Source: Vibrio sp. MEBiC08052 (lineage in GTDB: Bacteria; Pseudomonadota; Gammaproteobacteria; Enterobacterales; Vibrionaceae). Taken from it: a DNA stretch of 64,000 nt. The stretch lies in assembly GCF_001506075.1 (NCBI RefSeq), contig NZ_KQ947475.1, positions 2,031,527-2,095,526 of the forward strand, given 5' to 3'. Every line of letters starts with the position of its first letter. The stretch's first letter is position 1. The notes beneath the pieces were generated by a model that was not told where the DNA came from, searched no databases, and was given only the letters and a program-made list of their open reading frames with translations. Position numbers and translations under genes: made by a program. This document shows positions 1 to 8,855 of the stretch, in pieces.

Positions 1-81
1 CTCGATCCGCTGGGGTCTCATCTTTGCTGCAAGCGGACGAAAATCTTCATCCCCTGAAAAATCCAAACTATAGTTATTCAC
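1..81 (-). CDS. rarA: RarA (MgsA) AAA+ recombination factor, 5' end only
   Basis: Only the first 27 codons lie in the window; the gene continues off the left edge. The translated start (VNNYSLDFSGDEDF, then RPLAAKMRP) lines up residue for residue with the start of E. coli RarA (MSNLSLDFS...). That favours the GTG at 79-81; an in-frame ATG four codons upstream (91-93) is the alternative. RarA is a clamp-loader-like AAA+ ATPase acting at stalled replication forks. It lies directly downstream of lolA on the same strand, as in other gamma-proteobacteria (ftsK-lolA-rarA), which supports the call. The catalytic motifs are outside the window. Confidence 0.85.
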   Translation of the reverse strand, partial: MNNYSLDFSGDEDFRPLAAKMRPQRIE

Positions 82-159
82 AATGATGCTCATCCGTCAT
101 GCTTTGAAGCGACTGCTCTTTTTTGAACCTACCGTTTTTTTGGAACAACTTATTTGAAA

Positions 160-771
160 CTACTGCCGCTGGTCATCCACTTCTACACCCGCAGGAATTT
201 TGAACTGGAACAGATGATTGTCCGGCCGTTTCAGTGTGATATTCTGAAACGAGAATAAACTTTTCTGGCCATCCTGTTCAATCACATCAAACCCTTTGAC
301 AACACCTTTTTGATCAATTCGAATATGAAACTCACCTTGTCTGCTGTCTGTTGTCGTCGGCACCAGTGTAAAATCATCGCTTTGCTGCGAAACTCGATAA
401 TGTTCCCAGTCCTGTTTTCGGTTTCTCGTCAACAACACAAATGGTGTCTGCTCAGTTGCCTGAGACTGATTATAAATAGACACCTGTTCGACAAAAGGAT
501 TGTAATACCAAACGGTGGTTCCGTCAGAGACCAGCAAGTTCTCATCCGGGGTAACCGTCTCCCAACGAAACAGACTCGGGCGCGCAATATCGACTTTCCC
601 TTCTCCCTGAGAAACGACTTCCCCGTCAGGGCTGACAACCTGCTGTTGAAAATGAGCACTGAACCCATCATTTAACGCAAGCCTCGCACTTAATTCATCC
701 TTCGGATCCGCCAGTGCTGAAAAGCTACAGGCCATTGATATCAATAGAAAGAAGGCAACCAGTTTTTTCAT
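160..771 (-). CDS. lolA: Outer-membrane lipoprotein carrier protein LolA
   Basis: Periplasmic chaperone that takes lipoproteins from the LolCDE complex and hands them to LolB at the outer membrane. The 203-aa product has a signal peptide ([21 protein letters not shown], cleaved before DPKDEL). Its body tracks E. coli LolA closely: [34 protein letters not shown], and a C-terminal GVEVDDQRQ matching GVTVDDQRK. The start at 771 is chosen because GGAG sits seven bases upstream and the signal peptide begins there; an upstream in-frame ATG adds seven residues with no Shine-Dalgarno support. It is followed by rarA. Length and motifs are normal for the family. Confidence 0.95.
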   Translation of the reverse strand: MKKLVAFFLLISMACSFSALADPKDELSARLALNDGFSAHFQQQVVSPDGEVVSQGEGKVDIARPSLFRWETVTPDENLLVSDGTTVWYYNPFVEQVSIYNQSQATEQTPFVLLTRNRKQDWEHYRVSQQSDDFTLVPTTTDSRQGEFHIRIDQKGVVKGFDVIEQDGQKSLFSFQNITLKRPDNHLFQFKIPAGVEVDDQRQ

Positions 772-914
772 GTGTTCTCCGTTGCTGAACAAATGTGAAT
801 GATTATTGATGGATATAGACCATTATTTGCGGCTTTTTGTCATGTGTATGTCGAAAAAAAATCTATCAGCCGAAAAATGCAGCGTGACCGGCCATCCGTC
901 ACGTTCAATTTAAA

Positions 915-1532
915 TCATGCCGTTTTCAAACAACACTGCTTGAATTTTTTACCACTACCGCACGGGCAGTTATCATTTCTGCCGACCGTTTTATAAGGAT
1001 TGACGCGATGTGACCGGGCGCCACTTTGCTGTTCATCCGCGGCACAAGCCACTTCATGAATCATCATGTCCAAGTGTTCAGCCATTTCTGTCAGATAAGG
1101 CGGTACGTCAACCCCCGCATCTTTCATCTGCTGGCGAGTTTCCGCTTCATCAATCGCTAACATCAGCGTCGTCAACAACCCTTGTAACATTCTTTGTGTA
1201 CCGTCAGATACAGCGACTCGTTGCCAGTGGGGCTCCACTAAAGGCCAGACTCCCATAAACCCTGACGCAAACTCAGCCAATGCTTCGCGGTCAGTCACAT
1301 CCAGCAAGTCACCAACGGAGTACTGCCGGGCCAGTAATGCTGAATACTGCTGTTGATAATGAGCCGTAAAAGCTTGCTCTGCTGTGTCTGTGAGTTCAGT
1401 CACCAGATGAGACATCCATAAATGAGCTTCCAACGGCTGACAAGCCATATTGGCTGCCAGTACCGCACCTTCAATCAGTAATGGCGACTCGTCGCTCGGA
1501 AGTTCAGTTATATTCAGCAATTGATAAGTCAT
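915..1532 (-). CDS. YecA/UPF0149-family protein with C-terminal SEC-C zinc motif
   Basis: 205-aa soluble, mostly helical protein of the YgfB/YecA (UPF0149) type. The last 20 or so residues carry a SEC-C metal-binding motif (GRNDNCPCGSGKKFKQCC), the Cys-rich zinc tail first described at the end of SecA. The family function is not established; the SEC-C tail suggests a ribosome- or SecA-related interaction, which is inference. The start at 1532 is preceded by an AGGA-type ribosome site, whereas the longer reading frame (from 1595) adds an unlikely 21 residues. It is divergent from dusC. Confidence 0.8.
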   Translation of the reverse strand: MTYQLLNITELPSDESPLLIEGAVLAANMACQPLEAHLWMSHLVTELTDTAEQAFTAHYQQQYSALLARQYSVGDLLDVTDREALAEFASGFMGVWPLVEPHWQRVAVSDGTQRMLQGLLTTLMLAIDEAETRQQMKDAGVDVPPYLTEMAEHLDMMIHEVACAADEQQSGARSHRVNPYKTVGRNDNCPCGSGKKFKQCCLKTA

Positions 1533-1672
1533 GATACATATTGTTCCTGTTTTTCTGTCATCGGCCATTATACCCAGAACGTAAATCAATGACACGCAGC
1601 AGAAAGATTCTGGCGTGACATTTGCGACCGAGCCAATTACAATCGCGCGTCCTGATAGAAGAGCGGAAGTTT

Positions 1673-2632
1673 ATGCGTATTGTTCTGGGCCCGATGGAGG
1701 GTGTTCTCGATCATCTGATGCGAGAAATACTGACAGACATGAATGATTATGACCTGTGTGTGACGGAGTTTGTCCGGGTTGTCCATCAGTTGCTGCCTAA
1801 ACACGTCTACTATCGCCTCTGTCCCGAACTACACCACGGCTCCCGCACCCGTTCAGGGGTTCCCGTGAATATTCAATTACTCGGACAAGATCCGGACTGG
1901 ATGGCAGAAAATGCTGCGTTTGCCGCAGAACTCGGGGCACATGGTATCGATCTGAATTTCGGCTGTCCGGCAAAAACCGTAAACAAAAGCAAAGGTGGCG
2001 CAGCACTTCTGGAATTTCCGGAATTAATTTATCAAGTCGTCAAAGCTTGCCGAGAAGCCGTGCCCGAGGAAATCCCCGTTTCAGCAAAAATCCGCTTAGG
2101 ACTAGAAAACCCGCAAGACTGCTTTGAAATCGTCGATGCCATTGAGCAGGCGGGAGCAAACGAGCTAACGGTTCATGCTCGTACCAAAGCCGGCGGCTAC
2201 AAAGCCAGTGAAATCAAGTGGGAATATATCCAGCAGATTCGCCAAAAAACCCGTCTACCGTTAATTGCCAACGGCGAAATATGGGATGCGACCGATGCTC
2301 AGCGGTGTATTGATGTGACAGGTGTAGACAGCCTGATGGTTTGTCGTGGGGCATTAAATCGCCCGAATTTGGGCAACATGATTAAATACAATCATGCTCC
2401 GCTCTCTTGGTCTGAAATCGTCGAGCTCTTGCTGATTTATTCTCGCTGTGAGGTAAATGGTGACAAAAGCAAATACTATCCAAACCGCGTCAAACAGTGG
2501 TTTTCTTATCTACGCCAAGTTTATCCTCAAGCGAATGCCTTATTTCGAGAGATCCGGACGCTGACAGCCGTAGAACCGATTGTTGAACGGATTAAACATC
2601 ATCAATCCGAACAGCCGCGGGAATGGGTGTAA
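1673..2632 (+). CDS. dusC: tRNA-dihydrouridine(16) synthase DusC
   Basis: FMN-dependent reductase that converts uridine 16 of the tRNA D-loop to dihydrouridine using NAD(P)H. The 319-aa product begins MRIVLGPMEGVLDHLMREIL, matching E. coli DusC ([20 protein letters not shown]). It carries the Dus signature NFGCPAKTVN with the catalytic cysteine, VHARTKAGGYK, ANGEIWD and RGALNRPNL. Agreement along the whole length, including the DusC-type C-terminal end, separates it from DusA and DusB. The ATG at 1673 is preceded by GAGCGGAAG; the longer frame from 1622 has no family support. It converges on the diguanylate cyclase gene, with 28 bases between the stops. Confidence 0.93.
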   Translation: MRIVLGPMEGVLDHLMREILTDMNDYDLCVTEFVRVVHQLLPKHVYYRLCPELHHGSRTRSGVPVNIQLLGQDPDWMAENAAFAAELGAHGIDLNFGCPAKTVNKSKGGAALLEFPELIYQVVKACREAVPEEIPVSAKIRLGLENPQDCFEIVDAIEQAGANELTVHARTKAGGYKASEIKWEYIQQIRQKTRLPLIANGEIWDATDAQRCIDVTGVDSLMVCRGALNRPNLGNMIKYNHAPLSWSEIVELLLIYSRCEVNGDKSKYYPNRVKQWFSYLRQVYPQANALFREIRTLTAVEPIVERIKHHQSEQPREWV

Positions 2633-2660
2633 GCTCACTTTCCTGCAACAATCAACACTC

Positions 2661-4121
2661 TTAGAAAATCAGCTGATTTTTGCCGCTCTTTTTTGCCATG
2701 TATAATTTTTCATCGGCTGATTTCAAGATTGCATCAATATCATGCAGCTCACTACAAGCCACAATCTCAACCCCACCGGAAATCGTAAAACCACCTTCCA
2801 CAACCATCTCAGACTCTTCACTCAGGGCTTCTTTGACGCGGAGTAATGTTCTCCTGAGATGACTTTCACGCTCGGCCGTCAAATACAGAACAAATTCTTC
2901 GCCACCATAACGGGCAACCGTATCGGTCGCACGGATATGGCATCGAATCTGGTCACCGACATAGCAGATAACATCATCCCCAACATCATGACCAAAGTGA
3001 TCATTGATCGCTTTAAAATTATCAATATCAAACATCGCAATCGCCACATAAGACTGATGCGGTGTATGTTCAAGAAAGGCTTCAAATCCACGCCGATTGC
3101 GTAGGCCTGTCAATGGGTCTCGAACAGCAAGTCCTTCATAATAACTTTTCGCATGACGGGTATTCATAAACAGAAAGAACATCACTGTTAATACATACAT
3201 CACAGTGATAAGCACTAATGTCTTCTGTTTCAGACTGACAAACTGATAGATCTCATGCCCCCAATCCATATCGTAATAAATGGCATGATGAAATGAGATT
3301 CCCGCATCCTGAAGCGAATAAGGTTGAAAAGCACTTGTTGGCAACGACTCTTTCTGTGTATCAATAAAATGGAGCTTACCCGCAAGACGTTGGTTAGTAT
3401 TCAACAGCTTATCCAACATGATATTCAATGAAATTACCCCTTCGAACTGATGATTTGAGTAAACTGGCAACATCAAAGAAATGAGGCTTTCAGTCGATTG
3501 CAGTTCCTGAAGTACCATCGGTCCACGAACTTTAATCAGCTGTTCTTCGTCCAGATTCTGATATACGTCCCAGTTCGGAGATTGAATCTGTTCGAGCACG
3601 TCTGTCGTCACATTAACCGACAGCGTGTCAGGAGAAGAAATGATATAACCCGATGGATCGATATAATGAACGCCTATCAGATAATCATCCAGATCATGAA
3701 GCAATGAAATCACCGGTGCCAGTGCAATTCTGAATCCTACTTCGTGATGGAGGGGACTATTTCTGTCACACAGTGTTTTATCGCCAACAATAATGTATTC
3801 AAGTGCCCGTATATGAACATCGGAATTTACGCGATCATCTGTTACTGCCAACTTCGGCCGCATATGGCATACGCCATTTACAATCTTTGTCGTATGCGTC
3901 AGTATCAGAGATTGACGGACCTTGATGTAATTATTCAAACTATAATCCAAAATGGTCAACATCTTGGATGCGCGAAAGAATTCCCGTTCGACTCTTTCGT
4001 ACTCTTCACTCAGCTCTCTCTCCAATTGCCTGATATGCCCTTCAAACAGCATACCTACAAGTGCCAAAGCAAAAATGAGTGGGGTCAGAAGTCGCCCTTT
4101 TATAGCAAAATGTTTCTTCAT
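2661..4121 (-). CDS. Membrane diguanylate cyclase with periplasmic sensor domain (GGDEF)
   Basis: 486-aa inner-membrane protein predicted to make c-di-GMP from two GTP. The N-terminus has a membrane segment (about residues 10-27), followed by a roughly 270-residue periplasmic region likely to be a Cache-type sensor fold. A second membrane segment lies near 300-320, then a cytoplasmic GGDEF domain. The active-site loop GGEEF is at about 406-410, preceded by FDIDNFKAINDHFGHDVGD. An RATD tetrapeptide lies five residues before GGEEF, the position of the canonical inhibitory I-site (RxxD), so product feedback inhibition is likely. There is no EAL domain. The periplasmic ligand cannot be told from sequence. 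Confidence 0.88.
   Translation of the reverse strand: MKKHFAIKGRLLTPLIFALALVGMLFEGHIRQLERELSEEYERVEREFFRASKMLTILDYSLNNYIKVRQSLILTHTTKIVNGVCHMRPKLAVTDDRVNSDVHIRALEYIIVGDKTLCDRNSPLHHEVGFRIALAPVISLLHDLDDYLIGVHYIDPSGYIISSPDTLSVNVTTDVLEQIQSPNWDVYQNLDEEQLIKVRGPMVLQELQSTESLISLMLPVYSNHQFEGVISLNIMLDKLLNTNQRLAGKLHFIDTQKESLPTSAFQPYSLQDAGISFHHAIYYDMDWGHEIYQFVSLKQKTLVLITVMYVLTVMFFLFMNTRHAKSYYEGLAVRDPLTGLRNRRGFEAFLEHTPHQSYVAIAMFDIDNFKAINDHFGHDVGDDVICYVGDQIRCHIRATDTVARYGGEEFVLYLTAERESHLRRTLLRVKEALSEESEMVVEGGFTISGGVEIVACSELHDIDAILKSADEKLYMAKKSGKNQLIF
2665..2680. terminator. AT-rich palindrome between converging genes, possible terminator
   Basis: The perfect 16-base palindrome AAAATCAGCTGATTTT lies inside the last codons of the diguanylate cyclase gene and about 30 bases past the dusC stop. 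It could end dusC transcription, and it is the only hairpin-like element between the two converging genes. The stem is short and AU-rich, so the call is weak. Confidence 0.3.
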
Positions 4122-4285
4122 TCACAGATATACACTAAGTGATGGCGTTGTTCCTTTAAGCGTAATACAAAGGAGCACTACAGAAATTAGAAAGCATTGA
4201 CTTATATCAAAATTTGATATGAAAAGATAATAAGAATTGATTTTTGTTATATGAAATTGATAGATATGCTCTGAAACATGCATAA

Positions 4286-4312
4286 AAAAGTGCGTCGTCT
4301 CAACGCACTTTT
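4286..4312 (-). terminator. Intrinsic terminator of the lipoprotein gene
   Basis: Ten-base stem AAAAGTGCGT / ACGCACTTTT with a seven-base loop, just past the stop of the minus-strand lipoprotein gene. Read on the minus strand it ends in a U-run. It may also work in the plus direction. Confidence 0.75.
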
Positions 4313-4328
4313 CTCTAGAACTATCTCA

Positions 4329-4850
4329 TTACATTTCGGTCAAAGTGAGAACATCCTTGATGTTGACATCCATATCTTCCGGATAAATGACATAGACTTG
4401 CAACTGATAACGTCCAACAGCAGTCGTATACCCCTCAATTTTATAACCATCTTGCTCAAACTGTTGAATATAATATTTATTACCGGCATGGTAGAAAGTT
4501 GATTTTTTATACTTGTCATCGATCAAATGGGAGCTAGGAATCCAGTAAGAATTCACATCGACAGTTGTTTCATCGATAATCTGCACTTCGATGTTATCTT
4601 TATCAAACACCATCTTTTTCGTGATGATGTTTCCTTGATCCACTGTCGAATCACTAAATTTCTGAAATTCACTGCTGTCTTCTTGATGAACCAATACAAA
4701 TCCATCACTGAGTACAATCCGAGTATGGTATGGAGCCGCTGAAATAACATTATCCTGAACCGTCATATAGCGGTTTTGTGAAGAAGTCGCAGCACAACCA
4801 GTAAGAATAAAAGTAGCCAATATTAGACACAAAAAGTTTTTCATATTCAT
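4329..4850 (-). CDS. Hypothetical lipoprotein
   Basis: 173-aa protein with a lipoprotein signal peptide ending in the lipobox LTGC (Cys 19), so it is probably anchored to the inner or outer membrane. The mature part is hydrophilic and beta-rich; I recognise no family. It begins MNMKNFLC, and the second Met (residue 3) could equally be the start. It is monocistronic: more than 150 bases separate it from the diguanylate cyclase upstream region, and it has its own terminator. Function unknown. Confidence 0.65.
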   Translation of the reverse strand: MNMKNFLCLILATFILTGCAATSSQNRYMTVQDNVISAAPYHTRIVLSDGFVLVHQEDSSEFQKFSDSTVDQGNIITKKMVFDKDNIEVQIIDETTVDVNSYWIPSSHLIDDKYKKSTFYHAGNKYYIQQFEQDGYKIEGYTTAVGRYQLQVYVIYPEDMDVNIKDVLTLTEM

Positions 4851-5012
4851 CGATATTCCTCATGATAAGTGGGGGCATCATACATGAAATAAATCAACAG
4901 ATTCAATAAATTATGATAACACTTCCACCATCAACCAAAAATAATGTGAAATATATCAACATTGTGAGTTCTGAAGGCGTTCAGCGTTGTCCGTGATTTG
5001 ATTTCTGACAAC

Positions 5013-5039
5013 AAAAAAGACGCGCTAACTGCACGTCTT
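5013..5039 (-). terminator. Intrinsic terminator of the TrpXYZ-type ABC operon
   Basis: On the minus strand a nine-base-pair stem (AAGACGTGC / GCGCGTCTT, one G-U pair) with loop AGTTA runs directly into a U-tract. It lies 30 bases past the stop of the ATPase gene, the last gene of the operon. Confidence 0.85.
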
Positions 5040-5068
5040 CGTAGTTTAGGCGGTTGGCAGAAACAGGC

Positions 5069-5863
5069 TCAACTCAAAAGTAAACTATCATCAGCCAATG
5101 TCTCCCCTCTGACTTTTGAAAACATGTCCAGCAAATCCGGTACATCCATATGTCGTCGTTGCTCTCCGGAGACATCGAGTACGATCTGTCCCTGATGAAG
5201 CATCACCGTTCGGTCACCACAAGCCAATGCATCTTTCATCGAATGTGTCACCATCATCACCGTCAGATTAAACTCTTTTACGATTTTATTCGTCAGCTCA
5301 ATAATGAAAGCTGCCATACGGGGATCGAGTGCTGCCGTGTGTTCATCCAATAACAATAACTTACTCTCTGCGAGCGTCGCCATCACCAGACTCACAGCCT
5401 GCCGTTGTCCTCCGGAGAGCAGACCAATGCTGTCACCGAGACGATCTTCCAGCCCCAGTCCCAAAATACTGATACGCTCCTGAAACAGCTGACGACGCTT
5501 GGAAGAGAGTGCATGTTTCCAACTGCGGCGACTGCCGCGCTTGTAAGCCAGCGCCATATTCTCTTCAATGGTCAACGAACCACAAGTGCCCGCCAGCGGA
5601 TCCTGAAACACACGCGCACAAAAATTAGCACGCTGATCAACACTTCGACGCGTCACATCGATATCATCAATCAACACCTTGCCACCAACCATCGGTGTTT
5701 CACCCGTCACCGCACCCAGTAGCGTTGATTTACCGGCGCCATTTGAACCAATCACAGTCAGAAACTGATGTTCAGGCACCGTCAAAGACACCCCTTTCAA
5801 AGCACGGTTTTCTAGAATTGTCCCCGGGTTAAAAGTCACCTGTATATTTTCCAGCCGAATCAT
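5069..5863 (-). CDS. ABC transporter ATP-binding protein (TrpXYZ/PF04392-type importer)
   Basis: 264-aa nucleotide-binding subunit. It has Walker A GSNGAGKST (residues 39-47), the signature LSGGQRQAV, Walker B LLLLDEH and the switch histidine in MMVTHSM. The usual Walker B glutamate is present (DEH). Its start overlaps the permease stop by four bases (ATGA), so the two are translationally coupled. It is the third gene of a binding protein-permease-ATPase operon. Importers of this type are linked in other bacteria to tryptophan or tyrosine uptake, or are uncharacterised, so the substrate here is open. Confidence 0.88.
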   Translation of the reverse strand: MIRLENIQVTFNPGTILENRALKGVSLTVPEHQFLTVIGSNGAGKSTLLGAVTGETPMVGGKVLIDDIDVTRRSVDQRANFCARVFQDPLAGTCGSLTIEENMALAYKRGSRRSWKHALSSKRRQLFQERISILGLGLEDRLGDSIGLLSGGQRQAVSLVMATLAESKLLLLDEHTAALDPRMAAFIIELTNKIVKEFNLTVMMVTHSMKDALACGDRTVMLHQGQIVLDVSGEQRRHMDVPDLLDMFSKVRGETLADDSLLLS

Positions 5864-6756
5864 GCAGCACCTCCGGCCCGGTTCGATTTCATTTTATTCT
5901 TCATACGCGGCATGATCAGCGCGATCGCAACCAATACGGCCGTTACAAGATTCAGATCTGAAGCCTGCAAACCAAACATACCTGAACTCAGTGCAAATGC
6001 CACAGCGAGACGATAAAGCACCGAGCCAAGAATTACCGCGACCACGGCAACCCAGATACGTCTTCCGGGAATTAATGTTTGTCCCAGAATCACAGCTGCC
6101 AGCCCGACAACAATGGTGCCGACACCGGAAGTAACATCAGCAAAACTGTTGGTCTGCGCGAACAATGCCCCGGCAAAGCCGACAAAACCATTCGACAGCG
6201 CCAAACCAAAATAAGTATAAAATGCGGTGCTGCCACCTTGAGCTGCCACCATCCGTGCATTCACGCCTGTGGCTCTCAGACCTAAACCAAAATCACTGTT
6301 CAGCAAGCGGACAATCAATAAAGCGGTTAGTAACACCAGCACACCAACGACCAATGGACGGATATACATAGGGTCCCCCATCGCTTCAAAAGGCGTCAAA
6401 ATCGTATCTTCACCAATCAACGCCAGATTCGGACGCCCCATAATACGAATATTGATTGAAAACGCGGCAATCATGGTGAGGATCGAGGCCAGCAAGTTTA
6501 AGATACCGAACCGAACCGTGAGAAAAGCGGTCACCCAACCAGTCATCGCACCGGCAATTATGGCTAACCCGGTTGCAATCCACGGATTTATTCCCGCGAC
6601 AATCGCTGTTGCAGCAACCGCTGCCCCCATTGGGAAACTACCATCCACACTTAAATCAGGAAAATCAAGCACTCGAAACGTCAAATAAACGCCAAGTGCA
6701 ACTAATCCATAAATCAGCCCTATTTCCAGAGCTCCAAAAAAGGCAAAAGCAGACAT
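5860..6756 (-). CDS. ABC transporter permease (BPD_transp_2 family)
   Basis: 298-aa integral membrane protein with eight or nine hydrophobic helices (for example GLIYGLVALGVYLTFRVL, LLASILTMIAAFSIN and a run near VVVGLAAVILGQ). It belongs to the single-polypeptide permease family that pairs with PF04392 substrate-binding proteins. It sits between the binding protein and the ATPase, overlapping the latter by four bases. A GC-rich hairpin precedes it (6785-6804). Substrate unknown; aromatic amino acids are a guess from related operons. Confidence 0.87.
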   Translation of the reverse strand: MSAFAFFGALEIGLIYGLVALGVYLTFRVLDFPDLSVDGSFPMGAAVAATAIVAGINPWIATGLAIIAGAMTGWVTAFLTVRFGILNLLASILTMIAAFSINIRIMGRPNLALIGEDTILTPFEAMGDPMYIRPLVVGVLVLLTALLIVRLLNSDFGLGLRATGVNARMVAAQGGSTAFYTYFGLALSNGFVGFAGALFAQTNSFADVTSGVGTIVVGLAAVILGQTLIPGRRIWVAVVAVILGSVLYRLAVAFALSSGMFGLQASDLNLVTAVLVAIALIMPRMKNKMKSNRAGGAA

Positions 6757-6784
6757 TTCGTACTCCCTTTCTGCTTATTTATTT

Positions 6785-6804
6785 CGGGCTGGTGAGCCAG
6801 CCCG
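6785..6804 (-). other. Intercistronic hairpin between binding protein and permease
   Basis: Perfect eight-base-pair GC-rich stem (CGGGCTGG / CCAGCCCG, loop of four) between the binding-protein stop and the permease start. No U-run follows it on the minus strand, so it is better read as an mRNA-stabilising or partial-attenuation hairpin. That arrangement would favour higher expression of the periplasmic subunit. Confidence 0.6.
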
Positions 6805-6817
6805 TTTATTGTTGTGA

Positions 6818-7783
6818 TTATTTGATACTGGTTGCACGATCCAGAATGGATTGAGGAATCTTGAAGCCCAGCTTATCCGCAACGGTTTTATTCACGACCA
6901 GATCTGAACCTTTTGCGACAGTGACATCAATATCTCCCGGCTCTTTGCCGTTCAGAATCTCGGCAACATAATTAGCTGTCTGTATACCAATCTGATAGTA
7001 ATCGAAACCAAGACTCGCAATCGCACCGCGATCAACATAGGAGGTTGCAGCCCCAAAAACGGGCGTTTTGGCCTGATTGGCCGTCACAATCATCCCTTCG
7101 ATGGCACTGGCAACCGTATTATCGATTAAGGCATAAATAATGTCAGATTTCTCAACAATACTTTGCGTTGCAGACTGAACATCGGCACTTTTCAATGCAG
7201 TCGCTTCAACGAGTTTCAGGCCATTTTCTTTGACACTCTGCTTGAGCAGCTCGATCAAACTGACCGCGTTTGCTTCACCCGGATTGTAGACAACACCAAT
7301 GGTTTTGACGTCCGGCATCAATTCTTTAATCAGCTCGACATGCTGTTTGACAGGAGACAAATCGGATAGGCCCGTCACATTTTTTCCCGGATGCTGCATG
7401 GTTTTAACCAGCTTCGCACCAATAGGATCAGTAACCGCAGTAAAAACGATGGGAATAGAACGGGTTGCGGAAACTAAAGCTTGTGCGGTTGGGGTCGCGA
7501 TACCGACCAGCACATCCGGACGCTCTCCGACAAACTGTCTGGCGATCTGTACGGCTATTGCTGGGTTTCCTTGTGCGGTCTTGTATTCAAAATCTAGATT
7601 TTTTCCTTCAATATATCCTTTCGCTTTTAATCCATCCAGAAGCCCCTGACGGGTCGCATCCAAAGCTGGGTGTTCAACGATCTGTGACACGGCGACTTTT
7701 GCCGTTTTCGCCATAATATTAGTTGAGGAAATGAGCGCCGCTCCGGCCAGAACAGCGGTTGCTACCAGTTTTCCTGCTTTCAT
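6818..7783 (-). CDS. ABC transporter substrate-binding protein (PF04392, TrpX-like)
   Basis: 321-aa periplasmic protein with a Sec signal peptide (MKAGKLVATAVLAGAALISS..., cleaved near NIMA/KTAKVAV). The mature part has the two-lobed PF04392 fold with recognisable pieces: VAVSQIVEHPALDATRQGL, PIVFTAVTDPIGAKLV, NVTGLSDLSPVKQHVELI and GVVYNPGEANAVS. The family includes TrpX, predicted to bind tryptophan or tyrosine, but also proteins with other or unknown ligands. It is first in the three-gene operon. Imperfect 12-base tandem repeats lie 30-60 bases upstream. I saw no T-box and no TrpR-like operator. Confidence 0.87.
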   Translation of the reverse strand: MKAGKLVATAVLAGAALISSTNIMAKTAKVAVSQIVEHPALDATRQGLLDGLKAKGYIEGKNLDFEYKTAQGNPAIAVQIARQFVGERPDVLVGIATPTAQALVSATRSIPIVFTAVTDPIGAKLVKTMQHPGKNVTGLSDLSPVKQHVELIKELMPDVKTIGVVYNPGEANAVSLIELLKQSVKENGLKLVEATALKSADVQSATQSIVEKSDIIYALIDNTVASAIEGMIVTANQAKTPVFGAATSYVDRGAIASLGFDYYQIGIQTANYVAEILNGKEPGDIDVTVAKGSDLVVNKTVADKLGFKIPQSILDRATSIK

Positions 7784-7812
7784 CGTGACTCCTTAAATCT
7801 AAGGCATTAAGT

Positions 7813-7844
7813 TTTAATGTTGTGTTTAATGTTGTGTTTAATGT
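7813..7844. repeat. 12-base tandem repeat upstream of the ABC operon
   Basis: The unit TTTAATGTTGTG occurs twice exactly (7813-7824, 7825-7836), followed by its first eight bases (7837-7844). It lies 30-60 bases upstream of the binding-protein start, in the region expected for its promoter or leader. Confidence 0.8.
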
Positions 7845-8007
7845 ATTTGACTTGTTATTACTGCGTTACAGGCTGCAATCAACAACATTATTACCAGCAA
7901 GTTACAGTAAAGGGAAGTGTGATTTATACCTTCATCCACTCAGAAGAATAAATAGTGATAGATATATACATAAATCACAATCAGGCAGGGTGCAAATATT
8001 AAATATA

Positions 8008-8037
8008 TTTCATAGTCTTTTATAAAAGACTATGAAA
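8008..8037. terminator. Perfect 30-base palindrome downstream of yfbV
   Basis: Two 15-base arms (starting TTTCATAGTC) meet with no spacer 25 bases past the yfbV stop. As RNA it would fold to a long AU-rich hairpin and probably ends yfbV transcription. Because it is symmetrical it could act in both directions, although the following tract is only A/U-rich and not a clean U-run. Confidence 0.55.
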
Positions 8038-8062
8038 CAGAAGGCACTTCGATGGGCAGAAA

Positions 8063-8515
8063 TTAAAACCAGCGATCAAGCGCCGATTTATCCAACTGGC
8101 GAAATGCTTTATTGAGTACCAGCGCTAACTCTTTATATCTAGGTTTTGCCTTTATGGGTTCTAACGCAAAACCAGTCTCGACAATTTTTTGGTGCAGCTC
8201 GCGATACCATCCGGCTAGCGAAGGTGGGAGTCGTGTATTGGCTCGATTGCCTAACCACCAAATCCCCTGCAAGGGAAGGCTGATCGCAAACAGAGCCATG
8301 ATAATCGCTTGGGGCATCGCTCCGATATTGTGAAAAACCATTTGGGTTAGCACACTAATCGCTGCCACAGCTGGCATGACCTTCACCGCAAAACGAGTCG
8401 CTTTGATAATCCTTTGTTCAGGGAACATCGGGGCTAACTCTTTGCGCATTGGCCAGATATCCATGTACTTTTGCCCATCTCTCAGATTATGAATCAATCC
8501 TGCGTTATGGCTCAT
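8063..8515 (-). CDS. yfbV: UPF0208 membrane protein YfbV
   Basis: 150-aa inner-membrane protein with two hydrophobic segments (about residues 46-66 and 70-90). It matches E. coli YfbV through [36 protein letters not shown] and the C-terminal [18 protein letters not shown]. coli YfbV has been linked to Ter macrodomain insulation, but its molecular role is unclear. The start at 8515 (MSHNAGLIH) fits family members; an ATG two codons upstream is the alternative. It is divergent from ackA, the usual neighbour, which supports the call. Confidence 0.9.
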   Translation of the reverse strand: MSHNAGLIHNLRDGQKYMDIWPMRKELAPMFPEQRIIKATRFAVKVMPAVAAISVLTQMVFHNIGAMPQAIIMALFAISLPLQGIWWLGNRANTRLPPSLAGWYRELHQKIVETGFALEPIKAKPRYKELALVLNKAFRQLDKSALDRWF

Positions 8516-8616
8516 TGGCATTTCTCACTCACTGGCAGACAAACTATAAGAATAATTGAAATCTTCAACTAATCCCGTAAAATCTTGTCCAAAATTAATA
8601 TTTGTTCAAATTTTTT

Positions 8617-8625
8617 TGTTATAAT
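8617..8625 (+). promoter_or_regulatory. Predicted sigma-70 extended -10 upstream of ackA
   Basis: TGTTATAAT fits an extended -10 element (TGnTATAAT) about 230 bases upstream of ackA, in the 340-base yfbV-ackA intergenic region. No good -35 is visible at normal spacing, as is common with extended -10 promoters. The rest of the intergenic region shows nothing else I can name. Confidence 0.5.
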
Positions 8626-8855
8626 GGCCGAACATCGCTATCCTTTGCGCGCCTTACTGTCATTGTTGCCTCGATTTATTATTTAAGCAACTTTGAAACT
8701 TACTTTAGGTGATAATAAAACGTGTAACCTTTAAGTCAATCACGATAGGTAGACGTAAGTTGATGTTTGTTTGACCAGGATTAGTTTATGACCCGATTTG
8801 TCATATTACTCTTGGAACCGATTTTTATCTAAACCGATTATACAGGTAGTTACTC

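Noticed and set aside
310-675. 121-codon plus-strand frame opposite lolA
   Set aside because: Antisense shadow of a clearly conserved gene; no independent support.
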